Part shown: piece after piece, positions 1 through 5,737 of the stretch
How positions within the stretch are numbered: position 1 is the first letter of the stretch
Layout of the letters: every line of letters begins with the position of its first letter
Assembly (NCBI GenBank): GCA_029261435.1
Contig: JAJDBI010000242.1
Coordinates: forward strand, 1-6,102
Length of the DNA stretch: 6,102 nucleotides
Reading direction: 5' to 3'
DNA from: Nitrospinaceae bacterium
GTDB taxonomy: Bacteria; Nitrospinota; Nitrospinia; Nitrospinales; VA-1
The notes under the pieces: model-generated
The model's input: only the letters and a program-made list of their open reading frames with translations
What the model was told of the DNA's origin: nothing
Database searches by the model: none
Position numbers and translations under genes: made by a program

Positions 1-559
1 ACGAAAAACTCCCCTCTAAAAGCGGCAGGTATCGGACGTGAGCAAAATCTACCTGTCCGTGCAAGCGATGCATGTATTTGATGATATCCGGCGACACAAT
101 AGTATCAACCTGATTCCAGACTGTCACCTCACCATCATTCACTAAAAGCCCATGTTCGGGGAAGTAGTCCTGCTTATTCAAAGAAGGTGTGGACGTTAGT
201 GTCAGTCCTTTGATCTCCAGGGTTTTAAAGTCCTCCACCACAGTCACATTCTTGAACTCCAACTCCCGCAAGACTTCTAGTAAAATTTCATCACGCGGGG
301 CCAGCACAACAGCATCAGGAGCCAGGATACCGGCATCCCCCGCCAGATAAGCCAATGTGCGGATGTCAAAATGATCCTGATGTCGATGAGATATATTTAA
401 AATATCTACCCTCGGGATTTTAGCTCGATCAAGGTCTATGCTGGGACACTGGACATTACAGTCTTCCCATAAATAGTCAAAAAATACCGGGTCCGTCAAC
501 ACTGTTGTGTCGCGTGATTGAATCAGCAGGCAGGCGTGGGAAATCAGAGTCACAATCAT
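1..559 (-). CDS. Metallo-beta-lactamase-fold hydrolase, C-terminus cut by window edge
   Basis: Reading the minus strand from the ATG at 559 gives 186 residues with no stop before the left edge, so the C-terminus is missing. The N-terminus has the fold's first strands, including LTDP at 21-24. It is followed by the metal-binding motif HRHQDH at 58-63 (the family HxHxDH). A later VDT at 151-153 sits where the metal-bridging Asp of the fold is expected. The usual third His ligand is not obvious: the segment TPSLNKQDYFPEHG (124-137) stands where a P-x-x-H motif would be. There is no signal peptide or membrane segment, so the protein is probably cytosolic. It resembles the broad UlaG/NAPE-PLD-like branch of the superfamily; the substrate cannot be told. 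An in-frame stop lies five codons upstream and no other start codon intervenes, so the start is secure, although only a weak A-rich Shine-Dalgarno precedes it. The gene diverges from the plus-strand gene at 752. The fold is confident, the reaction is not. Confidence 0.88.
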   Translation of the reverse strand, partial: MIVTLISHACLLIQSRDTTVLTDPVFFDYLWEDCNVQCPSIDLDRAKIPRVDILNISHRHQDHFDIRTLAYLAGDAGILAPDAVVLAPRDEILLEVLRELEFKNVTVVEDFKTLEIKGLTLTSTPSLNKQDYFPEHGLLVNDGEVTVWNQVDTIVSPDIIKYMHRLHGQVDFAHVRYLPLLEGSFS

Positions 560-578
560 GATAAAATCTTTTTATTAA

Positions 579-743
579 ATGGATTTAAAAGGGGTAAGCC
601 TAACTGAACCGCAACAAGAACTCAACCGCTTTAATGAATGGAGGCAAATTGAACCTTTTTTATTCCCAGCGCATCATAAGTTCAAATACTTGACAATAGC
701 CGCCAACTTCAACAAAATAACTCTTTTTAACTTTAGGATTTAA
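579..743 (+). CDS. Doubtful small ORF, 54 codons
   Basis: An ATG at 579 opens a 54-residue frame ending in TAA at 741-743, eight bases before the ATG of the next gene. The predicted peptide begins MDLKGVSLTEPQQ and has a protein-like mix of residues, with EWRQIEPFLFP in the middle and hydrophobic and basic residues near the end. In favour: it fills most of the divergent gap and lies in tandem with the gene at 752, whose Shine-Dalgarno falls inside its last codons. Against: no ribosome binding site precedes its start, and the best promoter in the gap lies within it. I recognise no family. It could be a leader peptide, the remnant of a longer gene, or chance. Confidence 0.22.
   Translation: MDLKGVSLTEPQQELNRFNEWRQIEPFLFPAHHKFKYLTIAANFNKITLFNFRI
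690..718 (+). promoter_or_regulatory. Sigma70-type promoter for the gene at 752
   Basis: A perfect -35 hexamer TTGACA at 690-695 is followed after exactly 17 bases by CAAAAT at 713-718, which matches 4 of 6 positions of the -10 consensus. Transcription would start near 725, leaving a 5' leader of about 27 bases that includes the AGGA ribosome binding site at 735-738. The site lies in the divergent gap and points at the plus-strand gene. The call rests on consensus matching only. Confidence 0.5.
735..738 (+). promoter_or_regulatory. Ribosome binding site for the gene at 752
   Basis: AGGA lies 13 bases before the ATG at 752, somewhat farther than the usual 5-9. It is the only purine-rich site in reach. 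An in-frame TAG at 734-736 leaves no earlier start, which supports 752. Confidence 0.4.
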
Positions 744-751
744 ATATTGCC

Positions 752-1303
752 ATGGATCAGGATGAACAGGAACAAACCGTAAGCTTTCAAGAAGGACAGC
801 CTTGCCCCTTACCCATTGCGGGTCACGGTGGTGGACTTTCCTTTTCTCCTGGTGGCGACATGCTCCTGATCGCCGCAGTGCCCCACCCTTCCGAAGCACA
901 AATTAAGGCCTTTGACGGAGAGTGGAAAGCCAAACTGGTGGCAGAGTCGGAGTTTCCTTCCATACCCATATTTGCCATTGGCGGTGAAGACTGGTTGTTG
1001 GAAACCCCTTGTAACCCTGCTCAACAGGAAAAAGAAGCCCCAGGGTTCATAGAAGCGCTGTATGCAAAGGATGAGTACAATATGGTGGCAATTCTGGTGG
1101 ACTCAGAAAACACCATCATTAAAAAGATCACTTACGTTCCACTGGAGGAGATGTTTATAGAACGATTGGCCCTGTCGTGGAATCCATATAGAACCTCCGG
1201 TGATGAATACACAAAAACTTTCACCGATAAAAATTTTACCGAAAAAATCAACGAACTCTTCAAAATGAAGTCTTCTGAAGAACTCTGGCGCACTTCTTGG
1301 TAA
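752..1303 (+). CDS. Unrecognised 183-residue cytosolic protein
   Basis: I do not recognise the family. The protein has no signal peptide, membrane segment or obvious catalytic motif. Residues 1-16 are acidic and glutamine-rich. Residues 19-50 hold a Gly/Pro-rich segment (PLPIAGHGGG at 19-28), then a hydrophobic strand LLIAA (38-42) and VPHPSEAQI. Residues 71-146 alternate predicted strands (IPIFAIGG, MVAILVDS, IIKKITYV) and a helix around LEEMFIERLALSW. The C-terminal 35 residues are Lys/Glu-rich and helical, ending in Trp. This pattern suggests a small alpha/beta domain. The start is fixed by an in-frame TAG six codons upstream; an internal Met at 37 is a less likely start because the preceding residues read like real protein. 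It is convergent with the kinase gene, leaving a 38-base gap. Base composition falls sharply along the gene, from 37/60 G+C at 841-900 to 17/60 at 1201-1260 by hand count. A small accessory or immunity-type protein is possible but unsupported. Confidence 0.72.
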   Translation: MDQDEQEQTVSFQEGQPCPLPIAGHGGGLSFSPGGDMLLIAAVPHPSEAQIKAFDGEWKAKLVAESEFPSIPIFAIGGEDWLLETPCNPAQQEKEAPGFIEALYAKDEYNMVAILVDSENTIIKKITYVPLEEMFIERLALSWNPYRTSGDEYTKTFTDKNFTEKINELFKMKSSEELWRTSW

Positions 1304-1309
1304 GAAGTT

Positions 1310-1341
1310 TGCCTCAGGTTAAAGAAATCTATGCCTAGGTT
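1310..1341. repeat. Pair of near-identical 10-11-base words in the convergent gap
   Basis: TGCCTCAGGTT at 1310-1320 and TGCCTAGGTT at 1332-1341 differ by one inserted base. Each has a small palindromic core (CCTcAGG and CCTAGG). Their starts are 22 bases apart, about two helical turns. They lie between the two convergent stop codons. No intrinsic terminator hairpin with a T-tract is visible in this gap. Function is unknown and chance is possible. Confidence 0.3.
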
Positions 1342-3780
1342 TCACTCATCAACCTTAACTTCTTCCAAAATATGCTGGATGCTCTCCATATCATATTTTT
1401 TTAACAGATTATTCAAGTGCTTCACAAGCACTGCAAAACTCTCATCACAACCTTCTAATTGTTTCAGGCATTTCTCAAATTCTGTAATAGTATAGTTCTC
1501 TGCAGCTTTTTTTATTCGAAAAAGAATATCTTTTGGTATTGAGAAATTTGAAAAGTTGATTTCATCTGCAACCAACTCTCCTTCTGCTGAAACATCTTCA
1601 AATTCAAAATCGACTCCTAAAAGATTTTTTAAAGAGGAATAAACCTGCCCATCCTGGTAGGGCTTGGAGATATAATAATGAAACCAAAGTTTCATATATT
1701 TCCCTTCAAGTTGGCCTAATACAGAAGCTGTAATAGCAACGACTTTAAAACATTCAGCCCCATATTTCTTTTGAATTTCCACAATGGCCTCTTCCCCATC
1801 CATTACAGGCATCCATATATCCATAAAAATAATATCCGGCTTGTTATGATCAAGCTGCTCCAGGGCCTCTACTCCATTTTCAGCACAAGTCACTTCTACA
1901 CCTATTTCCGAGAGAAGCAACCTCAGCACATCTCTATTTTCCTTTACATCATCCACAACCAAAGCTTTCACGCTATGTCCTTTTGCGAGACGAACAACTT
2001 TACCAAAACGCTCAGATCGCTTATGAACTTCTCCTGTTGCCATCGGCAATTGAAGAGTAAAGTGAAACCTTGAACCGTTCCCAACCTTTGAATCCAGTTG
2101 CAGGTTTGCCCCCATCAATTCCAACTGTTTTTTAGAAATAGCAAGCCCCAGCCCTGTCCCTCCCTTTCTATAACCTTCTTCTCCCTGACGAAATGGTTGA
2201 AATATATTCTTTTGATTCTCTTCTGGAATTCCTTGACCTGTATCAACAACTTCAAAGTAACATTGATTATTCTCAAGAATTTTTACTTTGAGCACTACAT
2301 TCCCGGAATTGGTGAATTTGACCGCATTACCAATAAGATTGATCAATACCTGCCTTAATTTTGTTTCATCTCCAAATACGTTATGGCCTTCATCCACACC
2401 TGCCACGACCCAATCCAAACTTTTTTCCTTACAACGCAATTCAAAAAGTTTAGACATTCCATTCACTAGATCATAAAGATCAAAGTCATGAGGATTAAAC
2501 TCCATTTGCCCGGCTTCAATCTTGGAAAGATCAAGTATCTCATTGATCATATCAAGAAGGTTTTTTCCGCTTCGATTGATTATCTCCAAGGCATCCTTTG
2601 TATCAATGTCCAATTCATTTTTTCTCATTAATATTTGCGCATACCCCAGAATTGCGTTTAAAGGGGTACGAATTTCATGGCTCATATTAGCAAGGAAATT
2701 AGTTTTGGCCTGGTTGGCTGACTCCGCATTTTCTTTAGCTTTTAAGGTTTCTTCCTTTGCCTTTTTTCTTTCAAGCACTCTCCCCAGTTGAACACCAATT
2801 TGTGCGACAGCATCCTGAAGTTTTCGGTCTTGCTCACTCACTTCAGATGAAAAACAAGTCTCAGAATAAAACTCCAGTACCCCAGCGACCTCATTTTGTA
2901 TAAGAATAGGAAAGGCAAATCCACCTTTCAGAGGAGAGTTTATAATAAGTTTATTTCTTGGAAAGTTTGTGGCTTGCCTCATATCAGCAACCCATTCAGG
3001 TTTTTTACTTTTCAACACCAGCCCCGGCAAACCAATCCCAATTTCTAAATTGGTTTTTTCAGTAACCTCTTTAAACTCTGAATATCTTAACAGATCTTCT
3101 AAATACCAAATTCGTGAAGACTCTAAAAAACCTGATCGGCTTGTTGAGAACAAATAAGCATGACCGACTGGCCAGCGGGTCAACTCACAAATTTTTGTCA
3201 GGGAGAATTCAAGTACTTCCCCTATAGGGATATCCTTGTTCACTTCATTTCCAATTTTCTCCAATAAGACAACTATATCTGTTTCTATTTTCAGCTTTTC
3301 CTCAGATACTTTTCGCTCAGAAATATCTCTAAAAGTGACAACAGCCCCAACTATCTTTTTGTTTTCGTATATGGGGGTACTGGCATACTCAACAGGAAAA
3401 GAGGTCCCGTCTTTACGCCAGAATACTTCACCAGCTTCCTGATGAACTTTGCCATCATTGAAAGCTTCATAAATATGGCATTCTTCTCGAGGGTAGGCGG
3501 TCCCATCTGCATGGGTATGATGGATCAAGGCGTGTTGAGGTTTTCCGATCAACTCATCTGCGGAATAGCCAGTCATTTTTTCTGCGGCAGGATTAACAAA
3601 TGTGGTATTTCCATCCACATCTAAACCATAAATACCCTCTCCAGCAGACTCAAGTATTTGCCGGTTCTGCTGAATGGTCAGGTCCAACTTATCTACTTGC
3701 TCAAGAATGGTTTTTTCCTGAACTTCAAGCAATTTACTCAAAGTATTAATTTGAGACTTGAGAAGTTTGGGATCATCCAT
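1342..3780 (-). CDS. Soluble PAS-GAF hybrid sensor histidine kinase with receiver domain
   Basis: This 812-residue protein has no membrane segment, so it senses in the cytosol. The order is: coiled coil (about 1-40); PAS domain (about 40-157) of the type with an HTHADGTAYPREEC insert, ending FRDISERK; GAF domain (about 165-335); short coiled coil; HisKA with SHEIRTPLN and phospho-acceptor His368; HATPase_c with N box around Asn485, G1 DTGQGIPE (513-520), F box IFQPFRQ and G2 GGTGLGLA (540-547); receiver (about 604-721) with Asp610/Asp611, phospho-acceptor Asp654, Thr684 and Lys706; and a helical tail (about 741-810). All key catalytic residues are present. The tail lacks a histidine phosphotransfer motif, so phosphate would have to pass to an HPt protein elsewhere. 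The chosen ATG lies 25 bases after the stop of the GAF-like gene. A TTG at 3862-3864 would add 28 residues, but it would run 59 bases into that gene and the extra residues are out-of-frame readings of its conserved end. The Shine-Dalgarno is weak (AAAGAG, 15 bases upstream), so coupling to the upstream gene is likely. Confidence 0.95.
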   Translation of the reverse strand: MDDPKLLKSQINTLSKLLEVQEKTILEQVDKLDLTIQQNRQILESAGEGIYGLDVDGNTTFVNPAAEKMTGYSADELIGKPQHALIHHTHADGTAYPREECHIYEAFNDGKVHQEAGEVFWRKDGTSFPVEYASTPIYENKKIVGAVVTFRDISERKVSEEKLKIETDIVVLLEKIGNEVNKDIPIGEVLEFSLTKICELTRWPVGHAYLFSTSRSGFLESSRIWYLEDLLRYSEFKEVTEKTNLEIGIGLPGLVLKSKKPEWVADMRQATNFPRNKLIINSPLKGGFAFPILIQNEVAGVLEFYSETCFSSEVSEQDRKLQDAVAQIGVQLGRVLERKKAKEETLKAKENAESANQAKTNFLANMSHEIRTPLNAILGYAQILMRKNELDIDTKDALEIINRSGKNLLDMINEILDLSKIEAGQMEFNPHDFDLYDLVNGMSKLFELRCKEKSLDWVVAGVDEGHNVFGDETKLRQVLINLIGNAVKFTNSGNVVLKVKILENNQCYFEVVDTGQGIPEENQKNIFQPFRQGEEGYRKGGTGLGLAISKKQLELMGANLQLDSKVGNGSRFHFTLQLPMATGEVHKRSERFGKVVRLAKGHSVKALVVDDVKENRDVLRLLLSEIGVEVTCAENGVEALEQLDHNKPDIIFMDIWMPVMDGEEAIVEIQKKYGAECFKVVAITASVLGQLEGKYMKLWFHYYISKPYQDGQVYSSLKNLLGVDFEFEDVSAEGELVADEINFSNFSIPKDILFRIKKAAENYTITEFEKCLKQLEGCDESFAVLVKHLNNLLKKYDMESIQHILEEVKVDE

Positions 3781-3805
3781 AATTTTCGAGATTGACTCTT
3801 TAGGT

Positions 3806-4537
3806 TTATTGGCTAAAAACTCTATTCCCAAAAAATGTAACCGAAAACTCGACAGCCAGAGCAAGAGTTTTGAATAGGTTCGCAGTTTGTTGTGAAATCT
3901 TAACTTTGGAAAATAAAATCACTGCAAAAAAATTCCCTGAAGGGAGTAACCCACCAAAACCCAATACCGACTTTATGCCTTGAGTTTTAACAAAGTTTAC
4001 CTGATCTGGAATCATTTCATTATCTTCAGCATCAGAAATATAAAAAACTCCGTAATCTGATTCAGTCGTATCAAGTATAAAACCAGGGTCTGGTTTAAGG
4101 ACTTTACTGATTTCCAGATTAAATTGTTTAATGAGATTTGCAATCATTGGTAATCGTTCAACAAAATCTTGACTGGGTAATGGAATGGCTTTATGCCCAC
4201 TGGAATCTTGCCTTGAATTCCAATCAGGCTTATCCCCGGCAGTAGCTAGAAGAGTCAGGCATTTCATGTTGGGAGATTCATTAATATCACTGCTACTTAA
4301 TATCTTTTTAGCAAAATCTTTTAAATCATCTTCAAGAATCTCATAGTCATGAGTTTTAAAAAAACGCACCAAAGAGCAAGCTTTTTCACCTGTAGTTCCA
4401 TCAATGAGGTTGTCGTATAAATACTGAACAATGCTATTTGCCACTTCCTCCATGTTTTCAGCGTTTGATCCAAGTTGACGAAGAACACTTTGGCAAATAG
4501 TCATCTCCCTCAGACCAAATTTATTTAAATCATGCAT
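3806..4537 (-). CDS. GAF-like sensory protein preceding the hybrid kinase
   Basis: This 243-residue soluble protein has no kinase, DNA-binding or membrane part. The N-terminal region (about 5-80, from FGLREMTICQSVLRQLG to a segment with SLVRFFKTHDYEILEDDL) looks like the first helix and strands of a GAF-like fold. A conserved-looking middle follows (MKCLTLLATAGDKPDWNSR at 91-109, then GHKAIPLPS at 114-122). The end (VLGFGGLLPSGNFFAVILFSK at 191-211, then a helix with LFKTLALAVEFSV) matches the last strands and helix of a GAF domain. From memory, proteins of this type occur next to PAS/GAF histidine kinases, so I infer a partner that modulates the kinase, perhaps by binding a ligand or cofactor; no ligand residues can be named. 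It starts 6 bases after the LRR stop with only an A-rich stretch as Shine-Dalgarno, which points to translational coupling. Met12 (at 4504) has GAGGGAG directly before it, but too close to serve well, and the preceding residues seem part of the domain. Confidence 0.8.
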   Translation of the reverse strand: MHDLNKFGLREMTICQSVLRQLGSNAENMEEVANSIVQYLYDNLIDGTTGEKACSLVRFFKTHDYEILEDDLKDFAKKILSSSDINESPNMKCLTLLATAGDKPDWNSRQDSSGHKAIPLPSQDFVERLPMIANLIKQFNLEISKVLKPDPGFILDTTESDYGVFYISDAEDNEMIPDQVNFVKTQGIKSVLGFGGLLPSGNFFAVILFSKVKISQQTANLFKTLALAVEFSVTFFGNRVFSQ

Positions 4538-4543
4538 GGAAGG

Positions 4544-5737
4544 TTATTCTTTTTCATATTCCGTTTCGTCAAGGTCTTCCTCTTCCTCAACCTCTTCAAT
4601 GTCTTCGACATCTTCAAATTCTTCCTCATCCTCTTCCTCTTCTTCCATTTCTTCTTCCCGTTCGAATTCCGGGTATTCTAGCTGTTGCAGATGTTCCGGG
4701 TCCGCCAGAAGCTCAAGTCCTTCTTCTGTTGTTTCATTTTCTTCAATATAGAGACGAAGAAGATTCTTCATGCACTCTTCCTCGCTGAGAACTTTTATAC
4801 CTTCATCCGTGATGGCGTTATTCTCGACCATCAGTACCTGGAGATTCTGTAAGCCTGAGGATTTAATAATATGAATGAAACCCGGATCACCAATTTTGTT
4901 GCGGTCAAGAGACAGTAGAGTGAGGTTGTGCAGGTATTCGCTCCCGGCAAGAAGCTCTGCACCTTTTTCGGTGATTTTATTCAGTTCCAGATAAAGGTGA
5001 GTCAGGTCTTTTAACTCTTCACATTCCGCAATGCATTTGCATTCCACATCGCCGATACCAAGGTTGCTGAGATCCAGTTTGGTGCCCTCTTCTCCGAGTC
5101 GGGCGCGAATAAGGTTGAAGACTTTAAACTCAGCAAGAGCGTTTAAACCTTCTTCCGTTAAAGCGTTACCGGTGAGATCTATGGTCTGTAGTTTTGGCAG
5201 GCACTTACTTTTCGACAACGCCTTGGCACCTGCATCGGTAATTTGATTTTTCCTGAGATCTATAATCTCAAGATTGCTCAAAGATTTAGCTTCGGCCAGA
5301 TATTTCAAGCCCTCATCACCAATTTTGTTTTCCGATAGCACCAAAGAAGTCAAACTTTCCAGCTGGGAGGATTCGGCTAAAGACCGGGCGCCTTCGGGTC
5401 CAATCTCATTCCACGCCAGTCGAAAGGATTTAATATTGGGTAATTTTTCGGACTCCGCCAGGTATTTCACACCTTCGTCGCCAATTTTATTTTTATACAA
5501 CTTCAGAGATTCCAGATTAGGCAGACCATTAGACTCGGCCAGTGCTTGAGCCGAAATCGCGGTCAGTTTTTTTCCGGTAATGGTCAACCTTCGAACCTGC
5601 TTTACGGACCGTGACTTTGCCAGTGCCTGTACGGCATCATCTCCAAACCGGGCATAACTGAAATCGAGAGTCTCGTAATCGCGGCTTAATTTGTACCCGT
5701 TACGGATCATACCCTCAATGTTGTAATATTTTTTCAC
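4544..5737 (-). CDS. Leucine-rich-repeat protein (ribonuclease-inhibitor type) with acidic tail
   Basis: This 397-residue protein is built almost wholly of 27-residue LRRs with the pattern LxxLxLxxNxIxDEGxxxLAES, as in ribonuclease-inhibitor/NOD-type LRRs, which form curved protein-binding scaffolds. Counting from the (I/L)xDEG position, units begin at residues 31, 58, 85, 112, 139, 166, 193, 228, 255, 282, 309 and 336. All steps are 27 except one of 35. Residues 361-397 are an acidic tail in which 28 of 37 residues are Glu or Asp. There is no signal peptide or membrane anchor, so cytosolic action is most likely, unless a non-classical secretion system exports it as for some bacterial LRR effectors. 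The start is GTG at 5735-5737, with GGAG six bases upstream, and overlaps the hydrolase stop in GTGA. Its stop is six bases from the GAF-like gene. The binding partner is unknown; proteins of the same operon are natural candidates. Confidence 0.9.
   Translation of the reverse strand: MKKYYNIEGMIRNGYKLSRDYETLDFSYARFGDDAVQALAKSRSVKQVRRLTITGKKLTAISAQALAESNGLPNLESLKLYKNKIGDEGVKYLAESEKLPNIKSFRLAWNEIGPEGARSLAESSQLESLTSLVLSENKIGDEGLKYLAEAKSLSNLEIIDLRKNQITDAGAKALSKSKCLPKLQTIDLTGNALTEEGLNALAEFKVFNLIRARLGEEGTKLDLSNLGIGDVECKCIAECEELKDLTHLYLELNKITEKGAELLAGSEYLHNLTLLSLDRNKIGDPGFIHIIKSSGLQNLQVLMVENNAITDEGIKVLSEEECMKNLLRLYIEENETTEEGLELLADPEHLQQLEYPEFEREEEMEEEEEDEEEFEDVEDIEEVEEEEDLDETEYEKE
4547..4657 (-). 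repeat. Low-complexity Glu/Asp-coding tract
   Basis: The last 37 codons of the LRR gene form a near-continuous purine-rich run of GAA, GAG and GAT codons, seen on the plus strand as repeated TCTTCC-like words; an unbroken 18-base pyrimidine run lies at 4629-4646. Such tracts can expand or shrink by replication slippage. On the plus strand the tract creates a spurious serine-rich reading frame, which is not a gene. Confidence 0.7.
4652..5647 (-). repeat. Array of twelve 81-bp coding repeats (LRR units)
   Basis: Codons 31-362 of the LRR gene repeat with an 81-base period (27 residues), apart from one unit of 105 bases at 5057-5161. DNA similarity is still visible between some units. Codons for GDEG(V/L)KYLAE occur in the units at 5405-5485 and 5243-5323, exactly 162 bases apart, and a CCAATTTTRTT word recurs near 4890, 5320 and 5482. 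Confidence 0.85.

Noticed and set aside
660..899. Minus-strand 79-codon frame overlapping the gap and the start of the gene at 752
   Set aside because: It lies mostly antisense to the better-supported plus-strand gene, its first half is Arg/Lys-rich as expected for a shadow of GC-rich DNA, and no ribosome binding site precedes its start.
1304..1365. AAGAAGTT (1302-1309) and AACTTCTT (1357-1364) as a terminator stem
   Set aside because: The inverted copies are only 8 bases and separated by 47 bases, with no T-tract, so a working intrinsic terminator is unlikely.
2522..2791. Several plus-strand frames of 60-100 codons inside the kinase gene
   Set aside because: All are antisense to well-conserved kinase domains and show no family-like sequence; they are shadows of the coding strand.
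3781..3864. Upstream TTG start adding 28 residues to the kinase
   Set aside because: It would overlap the GAF-like gene by 59 bases; the added residues are an out-of-frame reading of that gene's end, and the ATG at 3780 fits the operon spacing.
4536..4751. Plus-strand serine-rich frame of 71 codons
   Set aside because: It is the antisense of the Glu/Asp-coding tail of the LRR gene; TCT/TCC serine codons arise automatically from GAA/GAG runs.
4652..5647. Regular repeats considered as a CRISPR or non-coding satellite array
   Set aside because: The repeats are 81 bases, imperfect, lie within one long open frame and match LRR structure; there are no unique spacers between identical repeats.
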